Of a DNA stretch of 64,000 bases, positions 9,223-17,564 are shown in pieces. Positions within the stretch are counted from its first letter, which is position 1. Each line of letters starts with the position of its first letter. A model generated the notes under the pieces. It searched no databases and had not been told where the DNA came from. It worked only from the letters and a program-made list of their open reading frames with translations. Both the position numbers and the translations under genes were made by a program. The DNA comes from Goodfellowiella coeruleoviolacea. GTDB lineage: Bacteria; Actinomycetota; Actinomycetes; Mycobacteriales; Pseudonocardiaceae. The DNA lies in NCBI RefSeq assembly GCF_024171785.1, contig NZ_JAMTCK010000019.1, forward strand, positions 1 to 64,000. The letters are read 5' to 3'.

Positions 9223-9930
9223 ATGGTCGATGCTATCACCCGATCGGGCCTACTCGGCCACGAGGTGCTGGCCGCGGTGCTCCAGGTGCGATGCGGATCA
9301 CTCCAGGTGCTGCTGTGGCAGCGGGCCAGGGCACCGCAGGCCGGGCGGTGGGCGCTGCCCGGCGGGCGGCTCGGCGAGCACGAGGACGTGGAGGCCTCGA
9401 TCCGCCGCCAGCTCGCCGTCAAGGTCGACGTCCGCCAGCTCGCCCACGTCGAACAGCTCGCCGTGTTCAGCGCCCCGGACCGGGTGCCCGGCCCCCGGGT
9501 CCTCGCCACCGCGTTCCTCGGCCTGGTGCCCAGCGACGTGGACCCGGAGGTGCCCGAGGACACCGCCTGGCACGCGGTGGACGCCCTGCCGCCGGCCGCC
9601 TTCGACCACGGGGCGATCGTGCTGCGCGCCCGCGACCGGCTGCGCGCCAAGCTCTCCTACACCAACGTGGGCTTCGCCCTGGCCCCGCCGGAGTTCACCG
9701 TGTCGGCGCTGCGCGAGCTGTACTCGGCCGCGCTCGGCTACCGGGTGTCCGCCACCAACCTGCAGCGCGTGCTGGCCCGGCGCGGCCTGCTGGAGCCCAC
9801 CGGCGACACCGCCCCGCCCGGCCCCAGCGGCGGCCGGCCCGCCGCGCTGTTCCGGTTCACCCGGCGGGACATGCTGGTCACCGACCCGTTCGCGGTGCTG
9901 CGCCCGCCGGGCGGACGCGACCAGCGCTGA
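9223..9930 (+). CDS. NrtR-type Nudix-related transcriptional regulator of NAD synthesis
   Basis: A 235-residue protein with an N-terminal Nudix fold (residues ~15-140) and a C-terminal winged helix (TVSALRELYSAALGYRVSATNLQRVLARRGLL, then GRPAALFRFT). The Nudix box keeps G48-x5-E54 but the RE-x-x-EE core is replaced by RQLAVKV, so hydrolase activity is probably lost, as in known NrtR repressors that sense NAD intermediates such as ADP-ribose. It is divergent from nadABC. No strong ribosome site is seen other than AGGA inside the palindrome. The call is strongly supported by both domains and context. Confidence 0.88.
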   Translation: MVDAITRSGLLGHEVLAAVLQVRCGSLQVLLWQRARAPQAGRWALPGGRLGEHEDVEASIRRQLAVKVDVRQLAHVEQLAVFSAPDRVPGPRVLATAFLGLVPSDVDPEVPEDTAWHAVDALPPAAFDHGAIVLRARDRLRAKLSYTNVGFALAPPEFTVSALRELYSAALGYRVSATNLQRVLARRGLLEPTGDTAPPGPSGGRPAALFRFTRRDMLVTDPFAVLRPPGGRDQR

Positions 9931-9951
9931 ACGGGCCCGAGCCGGGCGCGA

Positions 9952-9982
9952 GTTTTTCGCGAAAACGGCAAACAAGTTTGCC
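9952..9982. promoter_or_regulatory. Two adjacent palindromes upstream of the His-rich methyltransferase
   Basis: GTTTTTCGCGAAAAC (9952-9966) is followed at once by GGCAAACAAGTTTGCC (9967-9982; 7-bp arms, 2-nt centre). They lie about 80 bp upstream of the methyltransferase start, in a stretch that is clearly richer in A/T than its surroundings. Their placement fits an operator/promoter. Metal-responsive control (for example Zur) would suit the His-rich product, but the sites do not match a consensus I can vouch for. Confidence 0.5.
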
Positions 9983-10060
9983 TCACCGCCCAGCGGGGCC
10001 GCAGGCTTGCCCGCCGGGGCGGCCACCCGGCCGCGACCCACGCACGGGAGGACGGCAGCC

Positions 10061-11047
10061 ATGAGCGACCAGCGCGAACACCAGCACCAGCACGAGCACG
10101 AGCACGAGCACGGTCACCACGACCACGGTCACCACGGGCACGGCGGCCACGGGCACGGCCACGGGCACGGCCACGGGCACGGCGACGACTTCGACTGGGC
10201 GGGGATGATCACGCACCTGGAGCGCGGCGCCACCCTGGACTCGGCGGCCATGACCGAGGCCGTGGACTGGCTGCGCGGGCTGCTCGCCGGGCCCGGCCGC
10301 GACCAGGCCGAGGTGCGCCGGGTGCTCGACGTGGGCAGCGGGCCAGGCGTGCTCACCTGCCTGCTCGCCCAGGCCTTCCCGCAGGCCGAGGTGGTGGCCG
10401 TGGACGGCGCCCCCGAGCTGCTGGAACGCGCCCGCGAGCGCGCCGCCGCCCAGGGCGTGGCCGACCGGGTCAGCACTCAGCGGGCCGAGTTCCCCGAGGG
10501 GTTCGCCGCGCTCGGCTCGGCCGATCTGATCTGGGTCAGCCGCGTCGTGCACCACCTCGGCGACCAGCAGGCCGCCCTGACCGCGCTGGCCGCCTCGGTA
10601 CGGCCGGGCGGGCTGCTCGCCGTCGCCGAGGGCGGCCTGCCCGCGCGCTTCCTGCCCCGCGACATCGGCCTGGGCCGACCCGGCCTGCAGGCCAGGCTGG
10701 ACGCGGCGAACGAGCACTGGTTCGCCGACATGCGCGCGGGCCTGCCCGGCTCCCGCGCCGTGGTGGAGGACTGGCCGGCCCTGCTCGCCGGCGCCGGGCT
10801 GGAGCCGGCCGGCACCCGCACCTTCCTCACCGACGTGCCCGCGCCGCTGCCCCGGCCGGCCCGCGAGTACCTGCGCGACCACCTCACCCGGCTGCTCACC
10901 GCGTCCGGCGACCAGCTCGCCGCCGACGACCGGGAGGTGCTGGAGCAACTGGTGGACGAGACCGCCGAGACCGGTGTGCTGCGCCGCCCCGACGCGTTCT
11001 ACCTCAACGCCACCACCGTGCACACCGGCCGCGCGGTCACGTCCTGA
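10061..11047 (+). CDS. Class I SAM-dependent methyltransferase with a histidine-rich N-terminal tail
   Basis: A 328-residue protein. Residues 7-40 hold 18 histidines, in EHEHEH and GHGHGHGH runs, a likely zinc, nickel or copper binding tail. The catalytic domain has motif I LDVGSGPGVLTCLLA, motif II VVAVDGAPELL and the post-motif VRPGGLLAVAEGG. The ATG at 10061 follows GGGAGGAC. It lies alone between the NrtR regulator and the LON-domain gene. The methyl acceptor is unknown. The tail suggests a metal-storage or metal-sensing role, or activity in metal homeostasis, but this is inference. Confidence 0.85.
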   Translation: MSDQREHQHQHEHEHEHGHHDHGHHGHGGHGHGHGHGHGHGDDFDWAGMITHLERGATLDSAAMTEAVDWLRGLLAGPGRDQAEVRRVLDVGSGPGVLTCLLAQAFPQAEVVAVDGAPELLERARERAAAQGVADRVSTQRAEFPEGFAALGSADLIWVSRVVHHLGDQQAALTALAASVRPGGLLAVAEGGLPARFLPRDIGLGRPGLQARLDAANEHWFADMRAGLPGSRAVVEDWPALLAGAGLEPAGTRTFLTDVPAPLPRPAREYLRDHLTRLLTASGDQLAADDREVLEQLVDETAETGVLRRPDAFYLNATTVHTGRAVTS

Positions 11048-11104
11048 CCTGGGGCGGGGCTCGGTTGGAGGGAAGAATCGCCGCGCAGGCCGTACCGTGA
11101 ACGG

Positions 11105-11785
11105 GTGGCCGAGACGCTTCCCCTGTTCCCACTGGGCACCGTGCTGCTGCCAGGGGCGTCGCTTCCGCTGCACATCTTCGAGCCCCGCTACCGGCAGCTG
11201 GTCGCGGACCTGGTGACGGGCACGGTGCCGGACCGCCGGTTCGGTGTGGTCGCCATCAGACAGGGCTGGGAGGTCGGGCCGGACAACGCCGAGTCCCTCT
11301 ACGAGGTGGGCTGCTCCGCCCTGCTCCGCGAGGCCCGCCGGCTGCCCGACGCCCGGTTCGACGCCATCGCCGTGGGCGAGCGGCGCTTCCAGCTGCTGGA
11401 CGTGGACCACGACGGCGCGCCGTACCTGATCGGCCGGGTGGAGTGGCTGCCCGACACCGACCCGCCCGAGGAGGAGGCCAGCACCATGCCCGGCTACGCC
11501 GAGGCCGTGCTGGCCGCCCACCGCCGCTACTGCGACCAGGCGTGGCACCGCGAGGACTGGACCGCGCCGCCCCCGGCCGCCGACCCCGACCTGCTGGCCT
11601 ACCTGGTGGCCGCCGACTCGCTGCTGCCGGTGGAGGACCGCCAGCGCCTGCTGGCCGAGACCAGCCCGGCGCGGCGGCTGCGGATGATCCGCTCGCTGCT
11701 GTGCCGGGAGACCGAGTTTCTGCGGGTGCTGCACGCGGTGCCGCTGCCGCTGGCCGAGTACGCCACCGAGATCACCCCGAACTGA
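11105..11785 (+). CDS. LON substrate-binding (PUA-like) domain protein
   Basis: A 226-residue protein starting at GTG 11105 with the LON N-terminal domain signature: LPLFPLGTVLLPGASLPLHIFEPRYRQLV, then VGCSALLREARRLPDARFDAIAVGERRFQLL. It has no ATPase or protease domain. Free-standing LON-domain proteins are widespread in actinobacteria; their role (substrate binding or regulation of proteolysis) is poorly known. It is 57 bp downstream of the methyltransferase but with its own likely start region. Confidence 0.87.
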   Translation: MAETLPLFPLGTVLLPGASLPLHIFEPRYRQLVADLVTGTVPDRRFGVVAIRQGWEVGPDNAESLYEVGCSALLREARRLPDARFDAIAVGERRFQLLDVDHDGAPYLIGRVEWLPDTDPPEEEASTMPGYAEAVLAAHRRYCDQAWHREDWTAPPPAADPDLLAYLVAADSLLPVEDRQRLLAETSPARRLRMIRSLLCRETEFLRVLHAVPLPLAEYATEITPN

Positions 11786-11815
11786 CCAGCGGTTCCGCCG
11801 GGGCGGCCCGGGTTC

Positions 11816-12430
11816 TCACAGCCGGCGGCCCAGGTCGTCCATGCCGTTCCAGGCGGCCAGGCAGCCGTAGGCCAGCGCCGTGCCGAACGGCTGGGTCAGC
11901 ACGGCCCAGCCGCTCTCCAGCCGGGGTGCCACCGCCAGCACCGAACCGACCTCGGGGCTGGCCGGCAGCGGGTAGTGGCCGGCGGCCAGCCACAGCCCGG
12001 TGCGCATGCCCAGCCAGGCGGCCAGCCCGGAGCCGAGCACCGCGGCGAGCACCACGACCGGGCCCCGGCGCCGGCGCAGCAGCCACACCGCCACCCCGGT
12101 GACCACCCCGACCGCCAGGCCCAGCAGCAGGTACAGCACCAGGTCGTCGAAGCGGTGGTAGCTCTCCAGGGTCAGCGGCAGCAGCTGCCCGTCCTGGTAG
12201 ACCAGCACGTGCTCGGCGGGCGCCAGCCGCGACCACAGCCAGCCGAGCGGGACGCCCAGCAGCGCCACCACGGCCAGCACGCTCAGCCCGGGCAGCAGGT
12301 CGGCGCGGACCACCACCCGGGGCCGTCGCCTGGGCAGGGGCGCGAGAAAGACCGTCGACGCGACACCGGCCGGCGCGACGCGGACCGGGCCGACCCGGTC
12401 AACCGGTTGTCCCGTCGGTTGCTCCGCCAC
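11816..12430 (-). CDS. DUF2567 family membrane protein
   Basis: A 204-residue protein with about four hydrophobic segments (LPGLSVLAVVALLGVPLGWLW; LVLYLLLGLAVGVVTGVAVWLL; VVVLAAVLGSGLAAWLG; and a weaker C-terminal one), and the YHRFDDLVLYLLLG motif typical of actinobacterial DUF2567 proteins. The GTG at 12430 has GGGAGG six bases upstream. Its function is not known. It is divergent from nothing close and convergent with the LON-domain gene; bioD lies 106 bp upstream on the same strand. Confidence 0.75.
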   Translation of the reverse strand: MAEQPTGQPVDRVGPVRVAPAGVASTVFLAPLPRRRPRVVVRADLLPGLSVLAVVALLGVPLGWLWSRLAPAEHVLVYQDGQLLPLTLESYHRFDDLVLYLLLGLAVGVVTGVAVWLLRRRRGPVVVLAAVLGSGLAAWLGMRTGLWLAAGHYPLPASPEVGSVLAVAPRLESGWAVLTQPFGTALAYGCLAAWNGMDDLGRRL

Positions 12431-12536
12431 CCATGACCTCCCTGTGCTGCCTGCCTGGGGTTGCTGGCGCGACCATAACGCGTCGGCCGCGCCACCAGGC
12501 CGGCCCATGCCGCCGGCGGCGTGCCCGTGGCGGAGT

Positions 12537-13268
12537 TCACCGCCCGGGCTCGTGGTGCTTGGCGGCGAACACCTCCGGGTCGAACACGCCACCGAACCAC
12601 GGCGACAGCGACTCGCGCGCCACCGCGCGGAACTCGGCCGGCGCCAGCCCGGCCATGCCCTCGGGCAGCACCCCGGCCAGCGGCGTTCCCGCGCACTCGG
12701 GCAGGTCCGCCAGGGCGCACCGGGCCGCCAGGTCGGGGTCGGCCGGCCACCGGCCGATCACCACCCCCAGCGGTTCCAGGCCGCGGTGGACCAGCACCTC
12801 GGTGGTCAGCGCGGTGGTGCTGAGCGCGTCCAGCCCGGTCCCGGTCACCACCAGCGCCGGCGCGCTCACCGCCCACGCCACGTCGGCCACGGTCATGCCG
12901 TCGGCGCGGAACCGCGACAGCAGCCCACCGGTTCCCTCGACCAGCACCAGGTCGTGCTCGGCGGCGAGCGCGCTGACCGCCGCGGCCACCTCGGCGTGGC
13001 CCGGCTCGGGCCACCCGGACCGGCGGGCCGCGGTCTGCGGCGCCAGCGGGTCGGGGTAGCGGTGCAGCTCCCGGACGGTGAGCGCGCCGGCCCCGACCAG
13101 CCGCCGCACCTCGTGCACGTCGCCCGGCGCGCCCTGGGGCAGGCCGGTCTGGGCGGGTTTGAGCACCGCGACCCGGCGGCCCTCGGCCACGGCCAGTGCC
13201 GCCACCCCGGCGACGACGACGGTCTTGCCAACGCCAGTACCGGTTCCGGTGACCACGAGCACACTCAC
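12537..13268 (-). CDS. bioD: ATP-dependent dethiobiotin synthetase
   Basis: A 243-residue enzyme forming the ureido ring of dethiobiotin from DAPA, CO2 and ATP. The N-terminus carries the P-loop GTGTGVGKT (residues 8-16), then VLKPAQTG, PDPLAPQTAAR and VEGTGGLLSRF, the BioD substrate and Mg contacts. Start is GTG 13268. No other biotin genes are in the window. Its end is 106 bp from the DUF2567 gene on the same strand. Confidence 0.95.
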   Translation of the reverse strand: MSVLVVTGTGTGVGKTVVVAGVAALAVAEGRRVAVLKPAQTGLPQGAPGDVHEVRRLVGAGALTVRELHRYPDPLAPQTAARRSGWPEPGHAEVAAAVSALAAEHDLVLVEGTGGLLSRFRADGMTVADVAWAVSAPALVVTGTGLDALSTTALTTEVLVHRGLEPLGVVIGRWPADPDLAARCALADLPECAGTPLAGVLPEGMAGLAPAEFRAVARESLSPWFGGVFDPEVFAAKHHEPGR

Positions 13269-13431
13269 GGCCTGCCAGACTACGACCTCGCCGCCCGTCC
13301 CGACCCGGTGACCGACCGATCACCTCGGGTCAACCCCATCACCACGCTCGAACACGGACACGGCGTCGTCGCGGCACGGCGGGCCGAGCAGCAGCGCCCT
13401 GAGGTCCCGTCCGGGCGTAGGCTCAGCGCTC

Positions 13432-13716
13432 ATGGCGGGCGAACACACCGAACAGACCGAACAGACCGAGCGGATCGTGGTGTACGGGGCGGACTGGTGC
13501 GGCGACTGCCGGCGTGCCAAGGCCTGGCTGCGCCGCAACGAGGTGCCGTTCACCGACATCGACGTCGAACACGACGAGCAGGCGCGGCAGCGGGCCGTCG
13601 AGCTGGCCGGCGGCCGCACCAACATCCCGGTCGTGGTGCTGCCCGGCGGCGGTGTCCTGGTCGAGCCCACCGACCTCGACCTGGCCGCCGCCATCCCCCT
13701 GGACGCCCGCGGCTAG
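13432..13716 (+). CDS. Mycoredoxin-like glutaredoxin-fold protein
   Basis: A 94-residue protein with a thioredoxin fold: IVVYGADWCGDCRRAKAWLR carries the redox pair Cys23-x-x-Cys26, then the cis-proline segment NIPVVVLPGGGVLVEPT. This is the arrangement of mycoredoxin-type proteins that reduce mycothiol mixed disulfides in actinobacteria. The active site is CGDC rather than CGYC. A short EQTEQTE repeat at the N-terminus is encoded by a small tandem DNA repeat. ATG 13432 was chosen as the first start before the fold. Confidence 0.82.
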   Translation: MAGEHTEQTEQTERIVVYGADWCGDCRRAKAWLRRNEVPFTDIDVEHDEQARQRAVELAGGRTNIPVVVLPGGGVLVEPTDLDLAAAIPLDARG

Positions 13717-13746
13717 GCACGGGCGTTCCGGGGGACGGACCCGGCG

Positions 13747-14436
13747 CTAGGCGCCGGTGGCCAGGGCGCGGTCCACCCAGCGGGCCACCGGCAGGGCCAG
13801 GACCAGGCCGGCCAGGGCCAGGTGCACGACCATGAACACCACGGCGGCCGGCACGCTCGGCGGGCCGCCGAGGAACACGATGATGTGCGAGGCCCACCGC
13901 AGCTCGGTGGGCCGGCTGCCGGCCGACCACACCTCGTTGAGCGCCCAGAAGGTGAGGTCGTTGAGCCCGGAGACGACCACCAGCACCGCGGCCACCCCGG
14001 TCTTGAGCACGTTGGCCGTGCGCCCGCCGCCCAGCCGGTAGGCCAGCAGCGCGAGCAGCACGATGAACGTGGTGACGAACAGCTCGAACTGGTAGACCGG
14101 CTGGAACGCGTCGTCGTCGGTGGCGGCCGCCCGGCCGTAGTCCTGGATCCGGATCACCAGTTCGGTGTCCACATAGGACATGTAGCCGACCACGCCGAGC
14201 ACGATCAGGGCCGGGCCGAACCGCCCCCGGGGGAACAGCGCGACCGCGGCCACCGCGAACAGGAACGGGCTCAGCTTGAACAGCCACTCGCCGACGTCGT
14301 CCAGGGTCTGGTCCGGCGGCAGCACGACCATGATCAGCAGCGCGGTGGCCGCCGCCGGCACGGCGGGCACCAGCCACAGCCACCGCCGCCACCGGTAGAG
14401 CGCGCCCACCCAGGTGCCCGCCGTTCGCGTGCTCAC
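13747..14436 (-). CDS. Polytopic membrane protein of unknown function in the carbamoyltransferase operon
   Basis: A 229-residue protein with about six hydrophobic helices (for example WLWLVPAVPAAATALLIMVV, FLFAVAAVALF, FVTTFIVLLALLAYRLGG, VLVVVSGLNDLTFWAL and the final VVFMVVHLALAGLVLALPVA). I do not recognise a family. Its GTG start overlaps the carbamoyltransferase stop (GTGA, 14433-14436), so it is the last gene of the GT2/ATP-grasp/flippase/carbamoyltransferase operon. It could assist in export or membrane anchoring of the product. Confidence 0.75.
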   Translation of the reverse strand: MSTRTAGTWVGALYRWRRWLWLVPAVPAAATALLIMVVLPPDQTLDDVGEWLFKLSPFLFAVAAVALFPRGRFGPALIVLGVVGYMSYVDTELVIRIQDYGRAAATDDDAFQPVYQFELFVTTFIVLLALLAYRLGGGRTANVLKTGVAAVLVVVSGLNDLTFWALNEVWSAGSRPTELRWASHIIVFLGGPPSVPAAVVFMVVHLALAGLVLALPVARWVDRALATGA

Positions 14437-16250
14437 TCGGCGTCGCCCTCCTGGCGCGGCTTCTCCACCCAGAACGGGCCGAGCGCCAGCGCGTCCACAT
14501 CGGTCTTGAGGTAGCAGGCGATCGCGTCCGCCGGGGTGGCCACGATGGGTTCGTCGTTGTCGTTGAACGACGTGTTCATCACCATCGGCACGCCGGTCAG
14601 CTCCGCGAACCTGCTGATCAGCTCCCAGTAGCGGGGGTTGTCCTTGCGGCTGACCGTCTGCACCCTGGCCGTGCCGTCCACGTGGGTGATCGCCGGCACC
14701 TTCTCCCGCTGGTGCTCCAGCACGTCGAAGACCAGCAGCATGACCGGCGAGGGGTAGTCGCTGGCGAAGTACTCCCCGGCGCGTTCGACCAAACAGGACG
14801 GTGCGAACGGGCGGAACGGCTCGCGGTGCTTGACCTTCTCGTTCATCCGCGCCTTGGACTCGGGATCGCGCGGGTCGGCCAGCAGCGACCGGTTGCCCAG
14901 CGCGCGGGGGCCGCACTCCATCCGCCCCTGGAACCAGCCGACGATCAGCCCGTCGGCGATCCTGGCCGCGGTGTGCGCGGCGATGTCGTCGACCCGCCGG
15001 TAGGCCACGCCGGCCTCGCGCAGCGCGGCCTCCAACTGCTCGTCGGTGAACTCCGGGCCGGTGTAGGTGAAGCCGTCCCTGGGCCGGGCGCGCCCGTACC
15101 GGCCGACGCTGACCTCCAGTGCCGCGCCCAGCGCCGAGCCGTCGTCGGCCGAGGCGGGCTGGGCGAAGAAGTCCTCGAACGGGGTCTCCAGCAGGATGCG
15201 GCCGTTCATCACGCTGTTCAGCGCCACGCCGCCGGCCACGCACAGCCGCGTCGACCCGGTGGTCCGCTGCAGCCAGCGGGCCAGGTGCAGGCCGGCCTCC
15301 TCCAGCGTCACCTGCAGCGCGTAGGCGATGTCCAGGTAGTGCTGGGGCACCGGGTTCTCGGCGGTCACCCGGGTGCGCGGGCGCGCCGGCCCGAAGGTGT
15401 CCAGGAACTTCCGCGACACCACGTGCTTGCCGGTGGTGTGGTGGCGGAACCAGCTCAGATCCAGCTCGAACCCGCCGTCCGGGTCGAGGTGGATGAGGTC
15501 CTTGAACGCCTCCACGTAGGTGTCCCTGCCGAACGGGGCCAGGCCCATCACCTTGCCCTCGTCGCGGGTCGGGTAGAAGCCGAGGTAGCCGGTGATGATC
15601 GCGTACATCGCGCCGAGCGAGTGCGGGAACTTGATCCGCCGCAGGTCGGTGATGCGGTTGCCGCGGCCGTGCGCCAGGTAGGTGCTGGTGCCGTCGCTGC
15701 CGATGCCGTCCATGGTGAGGATGGCCGCCTCGTCCCACGGGCTGATGTGGTAGGCGCTGGCCGCGTGCGCGCGGTGGTGGTCGACCAGGTGGACGGTGAA
15801 CCTGGTGGGTCCGGTGTGGCCGACCGCCGCGCGCACGTCCCGCTCCAGCGTGTAGGAGCGCTTGACGTGGGCCAGCACCGCGCCGCCCACGTGGTAGTCG
15901 TCCACGCCCTTGCCGCCGCCGGTGCGCAGGGTGCGCAGCAGGCCCGCGGCCCGGCCGCCCTCGGCGCCGTTGTCGTTGCGGAACACCTCCAGGGTCCGCG
16001 GGAAGTAGCGGGCGAACACCGCGGCCGCGTGCAGCGGTTCCTTCCAGCGCTGCCAGTAGTAGGCCACGTGGTCGACCTCGCCCAGGGAGATGCCGGCCTG
16101 CTCCAGGCAGAACCGGATCGCCTTGGCCGGGAACCGGCCGTCGTGCTTGACCCGGGTGAACCGCTCCTCCTCGGCGAAGGCGACGATCTCGCCGTCCCGC
16201 ACCAGTGCCGCGGCCGAGTCGTGCACCCGGCTGATGCCGAGAACGTACAT
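14433..16250 (-). CDS. Carbamoyltransferase (NodU/CmcH/TobZ family)
   Basis: A 605-residue enzyme that uses carbamoyl phosphate and ATP to O-carbamoylate sugars or antibiotic cores. The N-terminal Kae1-like domain starts YVLGISRVHDSAAALVRDG and includes the metal-site DHHRAHAASAY (~residues 163-173), ILTMDGIGSDGTS and GGVALNSVMNG. The YrdC-like part has VGWFQGRMECGPRALGNRSLLADPR. The final block is MNTSFNDNDEPIVATPADAI. Length and motifs match TobZ and NodU. It lies 15 bp downstream of the flippase gene and is coupled to the membrane protein gene. Its substrate is presumably a hydroxyl of the cluster product. Confidence 0.93.
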   Translation of the reverse strand: MYVLGISRVHDSAAALVRDGEIVAFAEEERFTRVKHDGRFPAKAIRFCLEQAGISLGEVDHVAYYWQRWKEPLHAAAVFARYFPRTLEVFRNDNGAEGGRAAGLLRTLRTGGGKGVDDYHVGGAVLAHVKRSYTLERDVRAAVGHTGPTRFTVHLVDHHRAHAASAYHISPWDEAAILTMDGIGSDGTSTYLAHGRGNRITDLRRIKFPHSLGAMYAIITGYLGFYPTRDEGKVMGLAPFGRDTYVEAFKDLIHLDPDGGFELDLSWFRHHTTGKHVVSRKFLDTFGPARPRTRVTAENPVPQHYLDIAYALQVTLEEAGLHLARWLQRTTGSTRLCVAGGVALNSVMNGRILLETPFEDFFAQPASADDGSALGAALEVSVGRYGRARPRDGFTYTGPEFTDEQLEAALREAGVAYRRVDDIAAHTAARIADGLIVGWFQGRMECGPRALGNRSLLADPRDPESKARMNEKVKHREPFRPFAPSCLVERAGEYFASDYPSPVMLLVFDVLEHQREKVPAITHVDGTARVQTVSRKDNPRYWELISRFAELTGVPMVMNTSFNDNDEPIVATPADAIACYLKTDVDALALGPFWVEKPRQEGDAE

Positions 16251-16265
16251 CGTGTGCTCCAGTGA

Positions 16266-17564
16266 TCAGTGGTGGATGGTGGCCGCTTGCCGGCCAGGGG
16301 TGGGCGCGGCGAGTTCGGGATGCTGGCGCAGCAGCATCCGCCGCAGCGCGTACGCCTCGACCGCCAGGGCGAGCAGCACGGTGGCGAACCCGCCGACCGC
16401 GCCGAGCGCGGGCACCAGGGCCACGGCGAGGACCAGGTTCGCCACGAACCGGATCACCGCGGCCGCGCTGGTGAGGGTGAGCACGCGGCTGTTGGTGTTC
16501 TCCAACAGGAAGCCCGCGTACATGAGCACGATGGCCATGGCCATCTCGGCCAGGGTGAGCGCGCCGAGCACGACCAGTCCGGCCGGCTGCCCGGCCGGGG
16601 CGAGCAGCACGGCCCTGGCGCCGGGCACGAGCAGCGCCCCGGCCAGGACCACCGCGAAACCCGTCCCGGCCCGCTCGGCCGCGCGCAGCCAGGCCAGTGC
16701 CCTGGCCCGGCCGCCGGCGGCGCCGGTGCCGCGCAGCCGCGCCGACACGGCCGGTTGGTGCAGTTTGAACTGGTACAGCAGGAACGAGCAGACAAAGCTG
16801 GACACCATCATCGCCAGGTAGAACGGGCCGCTGTCGGTCACCCGGCCGGCCCAGGCCAGCACCAGGTAGATCGCGGAGATGGTGGCCGCGTCCAGCAGTT
16901 CGGACAGGCCGAGCAGCCCGGTGCTGCGGCCGAACGCGGGCAGCAGCCGCCGCCCGGACCGGCCGGGCCGCACCCACCCGCGCGGCAGCGCGGCCACCGC
17001 GGTCGCGGTGACCAGCGCGATCCCGGCGAGCAGCAGCAGGACGTGGGTGCGCGGCGCCAGCCCGGCCAGCCAGGTGGCCGCGGTGCCGGCGACCACCACG
17101 GCCGCGGCCGCGGCGAACGCGACCGCGTCCAGCGCGGGCCGCCCGGCCAGCCGGTGCAGGCCGGAGACGGTCATCAGCAGCCCGGTGCAGGTCCACCAGC
17201 ACGCGGTGGCCAGGTACAGCGACACCGCGCCGTCCGGCGCCACCAGCAGGGCCACCAGCAGGGCGCCGCCCAGGGCCAGCGCCGGCGCCGCGGCGATGCG
17301 CAGCGCCAGGCCGGCCACGCCGCCGGTGATCCGCCTGGTCCGCGGGATCACCTTCAGCGCGGCCTTCTCCGCGGCGGTCGGCACGAACACCAGCCAGCTG
17401 CACGCGCCCAGCGCGTTGGTGAACCGGCCGTAGCCGTCCGCGCCCCAGGTCGCGGCCAGCACCACGGCCATCACCTGCACGCCGAGCCGGAAACTGCCCC
17501 GGCCGGCGAGCAGCCGCACCATCAGCAGCGGTCGCGGTGTGCCGCTCACCCCGGTCCGCGTCAC
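16266..17564 (-). CDS. MOP-superfamily flippase-like membrane protein
   Basis: A 432-residue protein with about 12 hydrophobic helices, beginning RLLAGRGSFRLGVQVMAVVLAATWGADGYGRFTNALG, the N-terminal feature of polysaccharide/lipid-linked oligosaccharide exporters (Wzx/MurJ/MATE relatives). The GTG at 17564 overlaps the ATP-grasp stop (GTGA). It would move a lipid-linked or free product across the membrane. Sequence divergence prevents a more precise family call. Confidence 0.72.
   Translation of the reverse strand: MTRTGVSGTPRPLLMVRLLAGRGSFRLGVQVMAVVLAATWGADGYGRFTNALGACSWLVFVPTAAEKAALKVIPRTRRITGGVAGLALRIAAAPALALGGALLVALLVAPDGAVSLYLATACWWTCTGLLMTVSGLHRLAGRPALDAVAFAAAAAVVVAGTAATWLAGLAPRTHVLLLLAGIALVTATAVAALPRGWVRPGRSGRRLLPAFGRSTGLLGLSELLDAATISAIYLVLAWAGRVTDSGPFYLAMMVSSFVCSFLLYQFKLHQPAVSARLRGTGAAGGRARALAWLRAAERAGTGFAVVLAGALLVPGARAVLLAPAGQPAGLVVLGALTLAEMAMAIVLMYAGFLLENTNSRVLTLTSAAAVIRFVANLVLAVALVPALGAVGGFATVLLALAVEAYALRRMLLRQHPELAAPTPGRQAATIHH

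Noticed and set aside
13747-14436. The membrane protein as part of a much longer minus-strand frame reaching 17403
   Set aside because: The upstream part is the wrong frame of the carbamoyltransferase and flippase; the GTGA overlap at 14433 marks the true start.
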